Positions 21,739-33,845 of a stretch of 64,000 nt of DNA are shown piece by piece. The notes below the pieces were generated by a model that saw only the letters and a program-made list of their open reading frames with translations, was not told the DNA's origin and searched no databases. A program made the translations under genes and the position numbers. This DNA comes from Litsea cubeba (lineage: Eukaryota > Streptophyta > Magnoliopsida > Laurales > Lauraceae). How positions within the stretch are numbered: the first letter of the stretch is position 1; every line of letters starts with the position of its first letter. The stretch is taken from positions 58,226,574 through 58,290,573 of the forward strand of contig CM022953.1 of assembly GCA_012931725.1 (NCBI GenBank), given 5' to 3'.

Positions 21739-22138
21739 TGTTAGTTTTTCGAAAATTTCTGAAACAAGACCACATCCATTAGTAATCACAAGAATATAAT
21801 GATCATAAATGGGAAGTTCTATGGTTTCGTCTTTTCAAATTGCTCGAGGTAGATGACCCAAGCAATATGAGGAAGGCAAAATGCCATAGAGGGTACAATT
21901 GTTCTGATCGCAGGTATGGTAAACCCAGAATGGGCATCCCAGTGACTGCTAGAAGCAATTGTGAACTTAAATTCGACTTATCGAGAAGCAGAGCTTGCTC
22001 GAGGTAAGAAGAATATAAAGTTGGAGTTACAGATGTGCCGGTCGCAATACAGTAGACCCTGAAAGGGCGTACTAGTACCGCTAGACACAAATGTTTTGAG
22101 ACCGCATCTATGAGATGAGATTCTCTATTTTGAAAGGT

Positions 22139-23120
22139 CAAGATTGGATTCATCAAAGAGAGCAGATGGTATTCCAATCTGAACACGGGCTCAGCGATTT
22201 CCGCGAGCGCCAGTGCTCAGAAAGAAATGAACTATGATTTCTCGGATCTGAATCTAAAAATGACGAGTTTTTTTTTTTGAAAGGCCAATATCGGGTTCAT
22301 CAAAGAGAGCAAAAGGCACTCCAATCTGAACACGGGCTCAGCGATTTCCGCGAGCGCCAGTGCTCAGAAAGGAGAAGACCAAGATTTCTCTAATCTAAAC
22401 CCAAAATGACGGAAGTTTTTTTTTTTTTGAAGATTTTGAAGATTTTTTTTTTTTTAAAAAAATCTTTTTTTTTATTTTATTTTTATTTATTTTTTATTAT
22501 TTTTTTTAAGATTTTTTTTTGAATTTTTTTTTTATTTTTTATTTTTTATTTTAAAATTTTATTTTTAAAATTTTATTTTTGAAAAAATTTATTTAAAAGA
22601 CGAGAGAGTACACATAGGCCTCCTAACCCGGTCTTATGAAATCTTGATTGATAGAATTGCCCCCAGGTAAGGGTAGGATTACTTAATGAACCCGTTTGGA
22701 GGACCCTTGCCTAGAACAGTCAAGCTGTCTCCACACTCTGGACAAGGCTTTTCTTTGAATCAACCATGATCAAAGAACACAGTTGGTTTAACCTTAGTGG
22801 TCTATGTCTTTTTTTTTATATGTTTTTTTTTTTTTTATGAATTCATCGAAGAGAAACAATGGCCCAAAACCTTAGTCGAACAGGCTCAACATTTCTGCAA
22901 GCGCGATGAACGATAGGAACGGATCAAGGTTTCTCAATTTTGAATCCAAATTGAGAAATCTAAATTTATATATATATATATATATTTAGATTTTTAATGA
23001 ACTCATCGAAGAGAAACAATGGCCCAACACGGTCTCAGCGATTTCCGCGAGCACCAGTGCTCAGAAGGGAAAGGATCAAAGTTTCTCAATTTTGAATCCA
23101 AAAATGAAAAATCTGATTTT
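22139..23120 (-). repeat. Leader repeats of gypsy A (4 degenerate ~130-140-bp units) with AT-rich core
   Basis: Units at about 22139-22270, 22282-22410, 22837-22965 and 22996-23120 share TTCATC(A/G)AAGAGA, then CTCAGCGATTTCCGCGAGCG and CAGTGCTCAGAA, and end in AATCCAAA-type sequence. Between the second and third units is an almost pure A/T stretch (about 22425-22600). This is the untranslated leader between the primer-binding site and gag. The part next to gag (21739-22138) is non-coding. Confidence 0.75.
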
Positions 23121-23336
23121 TTTTGTTTTTTTTTTTTTTTTGAAAAGAGAAAGAGTGGAAATAAATTCAAAGAATTAGAAATTTCCAAACAAAAAATCTC
23201 ATCTCATTTTTTTTGCGGAATTCAACATAGGCCACCAATTATAAAGTAGCCAAGGAATCGAGAAAAGAAATATAAGCATAGAGCAAAATATATGATATGC
23301 AAATATTTCATTTCTAGCATCGTGTTCTCAAATAAA

Positions 23337-23357
23337 CGAGTCCCACCGGGTGTGCCA
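23337..23357 (-). other. Primer-binding site of gypsy A
   Basis: Three bases inside the 5' LTR the minus strand starts TGGCACACCCGGTGGGAC. Its complement has the layout of a tRNA 3' end: CGAGT, CCCAC, CGGGTGT, G, CCA. That is T-loop, T-stem, acceptor strand, discriminator and CCA. I cannot assign the isoacceptor from memory; the discriminator base is G. Confidence 0.7.
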
Positions 23358-23360
23358 GCT

Positions 23361-25701
23361 TGATGGACCGCGCTCCTGCTTGGTTCTAACCGAGGTCGGC
23401 GGACGTGGGAGTCCGTCGGGTTCCGACCCTTTCGTAACCGGGGGGCAAGGGCGTGCATCAACATTTCTTTTTTTGTGGGTGTGCCAGATTTTCTATTTTT
23501 ACTTGGAATTGCAAGTGGTGATCCGGAGATCAACCTTCGCAAGTAAAAAGGAAATCAACTTCTTTCAAGTTTTCCATTGCACATATATTTGAGAAAAGAG
23601 ACATTTTTCTTGATTTGCCGTGAAAGGCGATTTTTTTGGCATTTATAGCCGATTTTGGCGTTTATAGCCGATTTTTGGCGTTTATAGCCGATTTTGGCAT
23701 TTATAGCCGATTTACAATCCTTATCAACAATGAAAGACAAGAATTGTGATTTTTGTCTCTTTTGAAAAAATACAAACTACAATGAAAAGCAAGAAAAGGA
23801 GGATCTAACTTCTCAGGAGATTGTGGGGGACTCGTTTAGATTGACGGTCGCAAGCCATATGTGGGCTTCGCCATCATCCATGCAGATGAGAACAGAGGAT
23901 GCTATTGATTCGCTTGGCTTGGCTATAACCTCGGGTTTTTAGAGGACAAAGACCAAAGGAAGGTCCTATGTCCAATAAAAAGCCGAGTAGACGGGCTGAA
24001 AAGCCATATCTAAACCATTGGAGGCAGGAGGAGAAGGCAAGGACCTTGGGGGGGGGGGGGGGTACCCCCCAAGGGACTTTTGTCACCTTGTTGCGGTGGC
24101 CGGTGTAGAACTTCCGCAGAGTTTTCTCTCTTTTTTTCTTTTCTCTGGATTTCTGACTGCTGTTTGTTGATGTTCGTTGTGTGTGTGTTTTCTTCTTGGA
24201 GAGCCCTCCTATTTATAGGCTTTTAGGTAGCCTTTTAGGTGGGTTTATGGGCTTTTATTGTCATTAAGCCGCATAATGGGAGGAGTTACAAAATTGAATT
24301 GTTTATTTTGTAACTCCTTTTTCTTGGCTTCTGATTGGCCGGAGGAGATTGAGGGCATTTAATCGCCTTTAATCACCATGATGGGAGGAGTTTCATGGGT
24401 TAAATGCCATGAATTTCTTGACTTGTAACTCCCGAATGCTTGCTTCTGATTGGGCCGTCCAAAGAAATGGATTAATGACTGTAATAAAGCTAGTCAATTA
24501 ATCGCATTAAGTGGTCGCCGAGCAGCTGAAGAGTCGCGGGCCGTGCCACGTCTTTTGAGATTCTTCTGTTGATGATCATCGATGGATCTTCATGTAGATC
24601 GACATCAGATGATCATGTAATTTCAGGTGTTTGTTGCCAACAGCGGGTCGGTGCCATCTGTCCTGTCGATTTCTCGATTGGTCGGGTGGAAAGCACACTT
24701 TTTTTGGTTGACCGGGTGGCGATCAATACTGTCTTCGATACTCTTGATGATTTACCCGTGTTTTGGACGGATGTCAGAGGACTTGGTGTCTCAAAAGCAT
24801 GAATTTTGGAAAGTACCAGAGGCTGGGCCCTTCGAATCGCGAAAAAATTGGCGAAAACCGGGGTTTCCGGGGCTTTCCCGGCGACCCCGGGGTCCAAGGT
24901 CGCCGGCGACCCTGGCCCAGGGTCGCAGGGGCCTGCGACCTTGGGCCAGGGTCGCAGGGGCCTGCGACCCTGGGGGGGTTTTCCCCCTTTCGTGTCCCGT
25001 TTTGCGTCCGTTTTTGCTGTTTTTCGATTCTTTTTTCTTCTGTACTTTTCCTTGACATTTTGACCATTTATTGGCCAGATTTCTTTGTAGGAAACCTGAT
25101 GAGAATCCTTGCATTTTATTTTGCAAAGTTTCCAATTTCCTGAGAAAGCCGAAGACTTTGTCGCGCAGAGCTGCCGATTTTCCGTCAGAAGCTGAAACTG
25201 GGTCAAACGATGTCGGAATGACCTGAAATTTGGTGTGAAGCCTCCTGAGCAATAAATAAGACCAACCATAGGCTTTTGTTTGAGTTTCGAAGCCATTTGG
25301 GGTCCTATCACCTGCTGACTTGCTTTTTGTCGCGATGAAGATGTCGCGGTTTGATGTGTGGTCAACCGATGTCCGATTGACTTGAAATTTGACAGGGAGC
25401 CTATTGGAGTCATTTTAAGATGATCCATAGGCTCTGTCTTGGAAATCATGGTCCCGGAGAGCTTTTGTCGCCGAGAGCTCCTTTTCGGCTGTCGGAGAAG
25501 CGAAGTTAGGCCAAATGATTTTGAAATGGCCCGAAACTTCTTGTGTACTCCTCTTTTGGCTGTCTGGAAGAATCTTGCAGTTTTTGTTTGATTCTGACAA
25601 GATTTGATTTTTGGAAGCAGCATTGCCTATTTATGGCAGGTTGCGACTTCATGTAGCTCTTTGGATCTTGATGAGGCAAAGTGACATTTTTGGTGTCAAC
25701 A
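23361..25701 (-). repeat. 5' LTR of gypsy A
   Basis: This 2341-bp repeat matches 3023-5342. Visible differences include a few substitutions near the outer end, one extra unit in the short TATAGCC array, and changes in the GC-rich cluster. The divergence looks like about one percent by eye, which suggests a fairly young insertion despite the broken coding region. Confidence 0.92.
24210..24217 (-). promoter_or_regulatory. TATA box of the gypsy A 5' LTR
   Basis: TATAAATA on the minus strand, equivalent to 3852-3859. Being in the 5' LTR, this is the copy that would drive the element's genomic RNA. Confidence 0.65.
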
Positions 25702-25807
25702 GATATGTCGATCCCTTAGTTCCATGAGTTGTGGGATCCCAAGTGGGCCCCACTAGATCGCTTGTCCTGTAAAACTATAAGGAAAGCTTGTATAGGAGCA
25801 TTACTTA

Positions 25808-27440
25808 TATATATATCATCAAAGCCTTGTCTCAGTTATGTTGGGGTCGGCTACACAAATTCTATTTCTCTATTCCGATCTATCTTGAGAAAAATTCTCA
25901 GATAAGTCACACTTCTTCATATCTATTTTACCACCTCCATCCACGTCCTCTTTGGCCTACCCCTGTTTCCCTTGTTGGGACATCAACCTTCATGGCTGAA
26001 CTTTTCCTTACCGGGGCCGTTACTAACTTACGTTGGACATTCCCAAACCATCTCAAATGAGTTTCTCTAATTTATCCCCTAGTATTGTTGCTACCCCTAA
26101 ATGCTTTCGAAAGCGCGCGCTCATTTCTAATTTTATCTTTCCTAATTTTATCACACATCTACCCCAACATTATTGCATCTACTACATCCATTTAATGCAT
26201 ATGTTGATTCTTGATTGACCAACATTCTGTTGCATAGGTCATAACGGGTCTAATTAATGTCCAGTAAAAATTTTCCTTTAATCTTCTAGACATTCATCGC
26301 TCACAAAGCACTCCATAAGCAAGCCTCCACTTCAACCATGCTTCTTTTATCATATGTTCGACATCTTCAGCAATCCCCACATCCTTACTAATTATAAAGC
26401 CATGGTAGCGGAAAGAATCACATTGTGGTATCTCATGATTTTCAATGCTCACAGTAGTTTCATCTCTTTCTATATGTCCAGTAAAGTTTCAATCCATATA
26501 TTCCGTCTTTGTATAACTTATTTTAAAGCCTTTGGATTATAAAGGCACTCGCCATCTCTCGAGTTTTGTATTTACATCATCTCTTGATTCATCTATCAAC
26601 ACAATATCATCTGCAAATAACATGCACCAAGGTACCTCTTCTTGAATATGAGCAGTTAACTTATCCATAATAAGTGCAAAGAGATAGGGGATTAATCTGA
26701 CCCCTGATGCAAACCTATGGTCAATAGGAATTCCCCTGTCTCTCCTCAAGTAGTTCTTACACATGTTACTGCTCTTTCATATATGCCTTTAATGATTTCA
26801 ACATACATCGTGGAGCATTCCTTTTATTGAAAACCCACCAAATTAAATCTCTAAGTACCCTGTCGAACACTTTATCTACATCGATAAAGACCATATGCAG
26901 ATTTTTCCTCTTTGCTAGATATTTTTCTATTAATTGCCTAAGTAAGAAGATTGCTTCCATGGTTGACCTCCCTGCATAAAATCAAATTTATTTTCATATA
27001 TCTTGGTCTTTTGTCTAAGTCTTTGCTCCATTAGTTTTTCTCATAGCTTCACAATATGACTCATAAGTTTAATCCCATGGTAGTTGGTACAACTTTGTAT
27101 ATCTCCTTTGTTCTTATATATAGGTATTACAACACTTCTTCTCCATTCATCCAACATTTTATTTGTCATTAATATCTTAATGAAATGTCCAATTAGCCAA
27201 ATCTCTCCAACTTCTCCTAAGTATTTCCAAGCCTCAATCGATATGTCATTTAGACCAGTAGCCTTTCATGTCTTAGTTTTCTTAATGCTTTCCTCACTTC
27301 CACCACCCTAATTTTATGAAAAAAATATGCTTTGCTACTGAAGTATCTTCTGTTGTTCTTATGTCTCCTATATAGTTCTCATTTAAAAATATGTGCTAAA
27401 ATCTTCCCTCCACCTTTGTTTGATATCATTGTCTATAACA
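25808..27440 (-). mobile_element. 5'-truncated RTE-type LINE
   Basis: Minus-strand translation gives RTE reverse transcriptase pieces in order: IYENKF, MVFIDVDKVFDRV and LIWWVFNKRNAPRC (26960-26766), then YLFALIMDKLTAHIQEEVPW and the catalytic FADDIVLIDE (26764-26537), then TYATECWSIK-like sequence. The plus-strand start TCATCAAAGCCTTG...GGGGTCGGCTACACAAATTC is the inverse of the conserved 3' end of plant RTE elements, ending in ATGATG-type sequence at about 25808. A frameshift at about 26765 and several stops make it dead. The endonuclease region is missing. 25707-25807 is unassigned flank. Confidence 0.82.
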
Positions 27441-28980
27441 CCCCACTATTGTGACCCCCTTGAAGAGAGGCGATTAGAAGGGTCTGCATATGGATGGGGT
27501 TTGCAATGTGAGGAATACATGAGTCCTACACCAGAAATGAGCTGTTCAGATCCCTAGGTTATAAGTTGAAGAGTTCACAAAAGATACATTTTCATAGCAT
27601 TATTTTATGAGTTTTCAAAGATAAAAGAACTCAAAACACTATTTTTAGCATAAAAATCATAAATTTCCTCCCCATCATGCTTTGCTCATATCTTTCCATT
27701 ATAGAAGGTCATTTGTATGTATTTATATGAATTCCAATGGCTTCCATACAAAATATATTAAAAAATACTCTCAATTATGTTAATTTCTCTTTGTAGGTGT
27801 TAATTGAAGATTAAAGTTGATATTCAAGAGTTAAAGAGAGTAAGGATAAGTTTGGAAGGCAATTGGATGAAGAAATGACAAAGTTAGGCCATCAATAAGA
27901 AGAAAAATGAAAGACCTGAGTTAGTATTTTGACCATATCTTTTTACTCGGGTGTCCGATTGAGGTGATCTCAGAAGCATTGGAAAGATTGTTCTAAGATC
28001 TAGAAATCATATTGCCCGACATTTTTCCCAGCTCGGATGTTTCAGGCGTCAAAATTGTACATCAATCTGGGAACTGTTTTCTAACTCGGGAATGACATTC
28101 ATATGTTCATATTTCCATTCTTGTGAAGTCCCACATCAGAAAGAAATCAAAAGAGAGTGAGGCAAATGTTTCTATATAAGGAAGGGAGCTCTAGGCATCA
28201 AATACACAAGCAAGGAGAGCCTCCTCCTCTTTACTTAAGCTATTCATGTAATTGAGAGCAGTTGTAGAGAGAAAGTGAGGAAAGCCTTGTAAAAATTAAA
28301 GATTTGGAATGGAATTGAAAACTTTATCTTCTCCAATGGGTGGCTAATCCCTTTGATTGGATCTTCTAGGCGAAGCTAAGTTGATCCCATTCATTTTGCT
28401 TATGCTCTTTATTTTAATTCCCTTGTTTATGTTCTTAATATGTTAGAGTAGATTTTTCTTCATTGGTGCAGCCTTCCATGCTTAGTTTCTATTTTAGCAA
28501 TCTTTTTACTATCTATGCTTAGGTTTGATAAATCATGCTTAGGAGTTAATATCTTTTGATGGTTTATGCTTACTTTTGATAGATAGTCATTAGAAATCTA
28601 TTCTTTTATGAAGGAAAGAAAATCTTAGCTATTAGATTGTTAATTTCTATCTTAGAGCTTTAAAGTTATATTTTCCAAATCTAAGCATTGATTTGTAATT
28701 AGATTTGAGTATTCTTTTTCGGGAAAAGAGAAGAACATTAGTGTTGGATTAGTGTCACATAGTGGATTCTAGATGATTCAATCATCCATTAGTATTGCTT
28801 GTTTCTTGTTTTACTTACTTTAGTTTGATTCTTTTCACTTTCTCACACACTTATTCACTTGTTTTGATTCTCACACTCCATTTTTCTATTCACACCATCA
28901 ATTCCATATTTGATTTTACACTACTTTAGCATATTTCTTTACCTCCATCCACTCATTTTCTATCTTTCACTTGTTATTTT
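27441..28980. other. Non-coding flank, possible old LTR or promoter fragment
   Basis: There is no open frame or domain I can name. Near 28170 the sequence TTTCTATATAAGGAAGGGAGC, preceded by GAAGTCCCACATC, looks like a TATA promoter and leader of the kind found in LTRs. With no paired copy or boundary, it is left unclassified. Confidence 0.45.
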
Positions 28981-31001
28981 TGATGGACCGCGCGTTCATG
29001 CTCGGTGCTACCGAGGTCGGCGGACATGAGAGTCCGTTGGGTACGACCCTTTCGCGCCCGGGGGGCAGAAGCGGGTATCAACATTTTTTTGTGTGGGTGT
29101 GCCAGATTTTCTATTTTACTTGAACTTGCAAGTGGTGATCCGGAGATCGACCTTCGCAAGTAAAAAGGAAATCAACTTCTTTCAAGTTTTCCATTGCACA
29201 TATATTTAAGAAAAGAGACATTTTCTTGATTTGCCGTGAAAGGCGATTGTTTTGGCATTTATAGCCGATTTTGGCGTTTATAGCCGATTTACAATTCTTA
29301 TCAATAATGAAAGACAAGAGTTGTGATTTTTGTCTCTTTTAGAAAAATACAAACTACAACGAAAAGCAAGAAAATGAGGATCTAACTTCTCAGGAGATTG
29401 TGGGGGACTCGTTCAGATTGACGGTCGCAAGCCATATGTGGACTTCGCTATCATCCATGCAGATGAGAACAGAGGATGCTCTTGATTCGCTTGGCTTGGC
29501 TATAACCTCAGATTTTTAGAGGACAAAGACCAAGAGGAGGTCCTATGTCCAATAAAAAACTAAGTAGACGGGCTGAAAAGCACGTTTAAGTCATTGGAGG
29601 CAGAAGGAGAAGGTAAGGACCTTGGGGGGGATACCCCCCAAGGGACTTTTGTCACCTTGTAGCGGTGGCCGGTGCAGAAATTCAGCAGAGTTTTCTTTCT
29701 TCTTTATGTCGGATTTTCTGTGCTTTTTTCTGATCTGGGATGTGATGTCTGTATCTTATCTCTTTTTTCCAATCTGGAGTTCTTTGGAGTACTCTCCTAT
29801 TTATAGGCTCTTGGTAGCCATTTAGGAGAGTTTATGGGCTTTAATCGTCATTAAGCCGCATGATGGGAGGAGTTACAAGGTTTAATTCCTTTATTTCGTA
29901 ACTCTTTTTTCTTGGCTTATGATTGGCCGGTGGAGATTGAGGGCATTTAATCGCCTTTAATCGCCATGATGGGAGGAGTTTCATGGTTTAAATGCCATGA
30001 ATCTCTTGACTTGTAACTCCCGGATGCTTACTTCTTATTGGGCCGTCCAAAGAAATGAATTAATGACTGCAATAAAGCTAGTCAATTAATCGCATTAAGT
30101 GGTTGCCGAGCAGTTGAAGAGTTGCGGGCCGTGTCGCGTCTTCTGGGATTCTTCTGGTGATGATCATCGATGGATCTTCATGTAGATCGACATCGGATGA
30201 CCATGTAACTTCAGGTATTGGTTGCCAACAGCGGGTCGGTGCCATCTGTCCTGTCGATTTCTCGATCGGTCGGGTAGAAAGCACACTTTTTTGGTTGACT
30301 GGTTGGCGATCAATGTTGATTTTGATACTCTTGATGATTGACCCGTGATTTTGACAGATGTCAAAGGATTTGGTGTCTCAAAAGTATGAATTTTAGAAAA
30401 TCCCAGGAGTCGGAAGCTTCGAATCGCGAAAAACGATGAAAAAATGGGCTTTCAGGGGCGAATCCGGCGATTCCTGGCTCCATGGTCGCTGGCGACCATG
30501 GGCCAGGGTCTCAGGGGCTGGCGACCTTGGGCCAGGATCGTAGGGGCCTGTGACCCTGGGCAAGGGTCACGGGGGTCTGCGACCCTGGGTGGAATTTCCC
30601 CCTTTTTGTCCCGTTTTGCGGCCGTTTTTGATGTTTTTTGATTCTTTTTTATTCTGTATTTTTTGACATTTTTGATCATTTATTGGCCTGATTTCCCTGC
30701 AGAAAACTTGACGAGAATCCTTGCATTTTGGAGTGCAAAGTTTCCAATTTTTCGGGAAAGCCGAAGACTTTGTCGCGTAGAGCTGCCGATTTTCCATCAG
30801 AAGCTGAAACTGGGCTAAACGATGTCGGAATGACCTGAAATTTGGGGTGAAGCCTCCTGAGCAATAAATAAGACCAACCATAGGCTTTTTTCTTGAGTTT
30901 TGAAGCCGTTTGGGGTCCTATTGCCAGTAGACTTGTTTTTGTTGCGATGAAGATGTCGCGGCTTGATGTGTGGTCAACCGATGTCCAATTGACTTGAAAA
31001 T
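28981..31001 (-). repeat. LTR C: partial, older LTR of the gypsy A family, cut by gypsy B
   Basis: It begins TGATGGACCG like the other LTRs and follows them through the TATAGCC array (two copies), TATA box (29799-29806) and GC-rich cluster, with many more differences. It stops abruptly inside the U3 repeats at 31001, exactly where gypsy B's LTR begins. The missing end should lie beyond gypsy B, outside the window. It may be a solo LTR or part of another element. Confidence 0.85.
29799..29806 (-). promoter_or_regulatory. TATA box in LTR C
   Basis: TATAAATA on the minus strand at the position equivalent to the other LTRs. The box is preserved although its surroundings have diverged. Confidence 0.5.
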
Positions 31002-31854
31002 TGATGGACCGCGCTCCAAATGCTCGGTTCCTACCGAGGTCGGCAGACGTGGGAGTCCGTTTGGTTCCGACCCTTTCGTAACCAGGGGGCAGGGGCGTGC
31101 ATCAACATTTCTTTTTTTGTGTGGGTGTGCCAGATTTTCTATTTTTACTTGGAATTGCAAGTGGTGATCCGGAGATCAACCTTCGCAAGTAAAAAGGAAA
31201 TCAACTTCTTTCAAGTTTTCCATTGAACATATATTTAAGAAAAGAGACATTTTTCTTGGTTTGCCGTGAAAGGCGACTTTTTGGCATTTATAGCCGACTT
31301 TGGCGTTTATAGCCGATTTTTGGCGTTTATAGCCGATTTTGGCGTTTATAGCCGATTTACAATCCTTATCAATAATGAAAGACAAGAATTGTGATTTTTG
31401 TCTCTTTTAAAAAAATACAAACTACAATAAAAAGCAAGAAAAGGAGGATCTAACTTCTCAGGAGATTGTGGGGGACTCGTTTAGATTGACGGTCGCAAGC
31501 CATATGTGGGCTTCGCCGTCATCCATGCAGATGAGAACAGAGGATGCTATTGATTCGCTTGGCTTGGCTATAACCTCAGGTTTTTAGAGGACAAAGACCA
31601 AAAGAAGGTCCTATGTCCAATAAAAAGCCGAGTAGACGGGCTGAAAAGCCATATCTAAGCCATTGGAGGCAGGAGGAGAAGGCAAGGACCTTGGGGGGGG
31701 ACCCCCCCAAGGGACTTTTGTCACCTTGTTGCGGTGGCCGGTGTAGAACTTCCGCAGAGTTTTCTCTCTTTTTCCTTTCTCTGGATTTCTTGTGCTTCTG
31801 TCTGTGATTTTCGTTGTCTGTCTGTGTGTCTGTGTGTGTCTTGGAGAGCTCTCC

Positions 31855-31862
31855 TATTTATA
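31855..31862 (-). promoter_or_regulatory. TATA box of gypsy B 3' LTR
   Basis: TATAAATA on the minus strand, equivalent to 3852-3859. Confidence 0.6.
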
Positions 31863-32815
31863 GGCTTTTAGGTAGCCATTTAGGAGGGTTTATAAGCCTT
31901 GATTGTCATAAAGCTGCATAATGGGAGGAGTTACAAAATTGAATTGTTTATTTTGTAACTCCTTTTTCTTGGCTTCTGATTGGCCGGAGGAGATTGAGGG
32001 CATTTAATCGCCTTTAATCGCCATGATGGGAGGAGTTTCATGGGTTAAATGCCATGAATCTCTTGACTTGTAACTCCCGAATGCTTGCTTCTGATTGGGC
32101 CGTCCAAAGAAATGGATTAATGACTGTAATAAAGCTAGTCAATTAATCACATTAAGTGGTCGTCGAGCAGCTGAAGAGTCGGGGGCCGTGCCACGTCTTT
32201 TGGGATTCTTCTGTCGATGATCATCGATGGATCTTCATGTAGATCGACATCAGATGACCATGTAATCTCAGGTGTTTGTTGCCAACAGCGGGTCGGTGCC
32301 ATCTGTCCTGTCGATTTCTCGATCGGTTGGGTAGAAAGCACACTTTTTTTGGTTGACCGGGTGGCGATCAATATTGTTTTCGATACTCTTGACGATTGAC
32401 CCGTGTTTTGGACGGATGTCAGAGGACTTGGTGTCTCAAAAGCATGAATTTTGGAAAGTACCAGAGGCTGGGCTCTTCGAATCCCGAAAAAATGGCGAAA
32501 ATCGGGGTTTCCGGGGCCTTCCCGGCGACCCCGGGTTCCAAGGTCGCCGGCGACCCTGGGCCAGGGTTGCAGGGGTCTGCGACCCTGGGGGGGTTTTCCC
32601 CCTTTTGTGTCCCGTTTTGTGTCCGTTTTTGCTATTTTTCGATTCTTTTTTCTCCTGTACTTCTCCTTGACATTTTGACCATTTATTGGCCTAATTTCTT
32701 TGTAGGAAACCTGATGAGAATCCTTGCATTTTATTTTGCAAAGTTTCCAATTTCCTGAGAAAGCCGAAGACTTTGTCGCGCAGAGCTGCCGATTTTCCGT
32801 CAGAAGCTGAAATTG

Positions 32816-33450
32816 GGTCAAACGATGTCGGAATGACCTGAAATTTGGTGTGAAGCCTCCTGAGCAATAAATAAGACCAACCATAGGCTTTTGTTTGATT
32901 TTTGAAGCCGTTTGGGGTCCTATCACCAGTAGACTTACTTTTTGTCGCGATGGAGATGTCGCGGTTTGATGTGCGGACAACCGATGTCCGATTGACTTGA
33001 AATTTGACAGGGAACCTATTAGAGTCATTTTAAGATGATCCATAGGCTCTGTCTTGGAAGCCATGGTCCCGGAGAGCTTTGCCGCCGAGAGGCCTGATTT
33101 GGCTTCCGAGCGTCAAACTATGGTCAAATGTTGTGGAAATGACCTGAAATTTGACGTGTAGCCCTTTATAAGCATTTTGAAGCCGTCCATGTGCTCTATC
33201 TGATGAGTAATGGCCTCGGTGGTTCTCGCCGCCGAGAGGCTTGATTTAGCTGTTCGAGGGTTGATGTAGGGTCAAACGTTGTCGGTTTGACTCGGAACTT
33301 GACGTGGAGCCTTTTGGAAGTATTTTGAGACCATCCATCGGCCCTGATCGAAGATTTGGTGTCTCCGATGCTTTTGCCGCCGAGAGCTCCTTTTCGGCTG
33401 TCTGAGAAGCGAAGTTAGGCCAAATGATTTTGAAATGGCCCGAAACTTTT
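32816..33450 (-). repeat. Degenerate ~150-bp tandem repeats in LTR U3 (5 units)
   Basis: Cores lie near 32816, 32965, 33125, 33272 and 33415, each with a GTCAAA-type block, then GACCTGAAATTTG or a variant, then GAGCC. Gypsy A LTRs have three. The third and fourth units here are the additional ones. Confidence 0.65.
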
Positions 33451-33610
33451 TGTGTACTCCTCTTTTGGCTGTCTTGAAGAATCTTGCAGTTTTTGTTTGA
33501 TTCTGACAAGATTTGATTTTTGGAAGCAGCATTGCCTATTTATTGCAGGTTGCGACTTCATGTAGCTCTTTGGATCTTGAAGAGGCAAAGTGACATTTTT
33601 GGTGTCAACA

Positions 33611-33625
33611 AATGCCCCCTCGAGG
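33611..33625 (-). other. Polypurine tract of gypsy B
   Basis: The minus strand reads CCTCGAGGGGGCATT directly before the LTR end, identical to gypsy A. Confidence 0.8.
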
Positions 33626-33845
33626 TACAGCGACGAGTTGCTTAACTTTTGTAGTCGATGTGCCTCGAAGAGATTTTCGAAGGAGAGCCTGTGACTTGAC
33701 CAAGAGTCTTTGAGCAGTCTTTCTTTTTGGTATTTGTAGCCTTTTGAGCTTCCAGGGGAATTTTATGGTAGTGAAAGGGATCACGTACCATCTCGAGGCA
33801 AAGTTTTGAAGATGACATCAGGGATGTGGATTTGGGTTTTGACCT

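Larger units (their letters stand above)
3023..25701 (-). mobile_element. Gypsy A: complete 22.7 kb Ty3/gypsy (Tat-lineage-like) retrotransposon
   Basis: Boundaries are fixed by two long LTRs beginning TGATGGACCG and ending GGTGTCAACA, and by a 5-bp target duplication GATAT at 3018-3022 and 25702-25706. On the minus strand the order is 5' LTR (23361-25701), primer-binding site, repeat-rich leader, gag, protease, reverse transcriptase, RNase H, a second archaeal-type RNase H, integrase, a repeat-rich spacer, an opposite-strand spliced gene, polypurine tract and 3' LTR (3023-5342). Dual RNase H, great length, a tandem-repeat-filled 3' region and an additional opposite-strand gene are traits of the plant Tat lineage (Ogre, Retand, Grande). 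The gag-pol is broken in many places, so this copy could not move by itself. Confidence 0.93.
31002..33610 (-). repeat. 3' LTR of gypsy B (2.6 kb)
   Basis: It begins TGATGGACCG and ends GGTGTCAACA like the gypsy A LTRs. It is about 290 bp longer than the gypsy A 3' LTR, mainly because of two extra degenerate U3 units at about 33070-33385, partly offset by a shorter GC-rich cluster (32521-32592). Confidence 0.92.

Noticed and set aside
23337..23357. Possible tRNA gene fragment
   Set aside because: Only the 3' end complement is present, placed exactly next to the LTR. It is the primer-binding site.
28981..33610. LTR C plus gypsy B LTR as one tandem LTR pair from recombination
   Set aside because: LTR C stops in the middle of U3 exactly where a complete LTR begins, and it is more diverged. 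Insertion of B into C explains this better.
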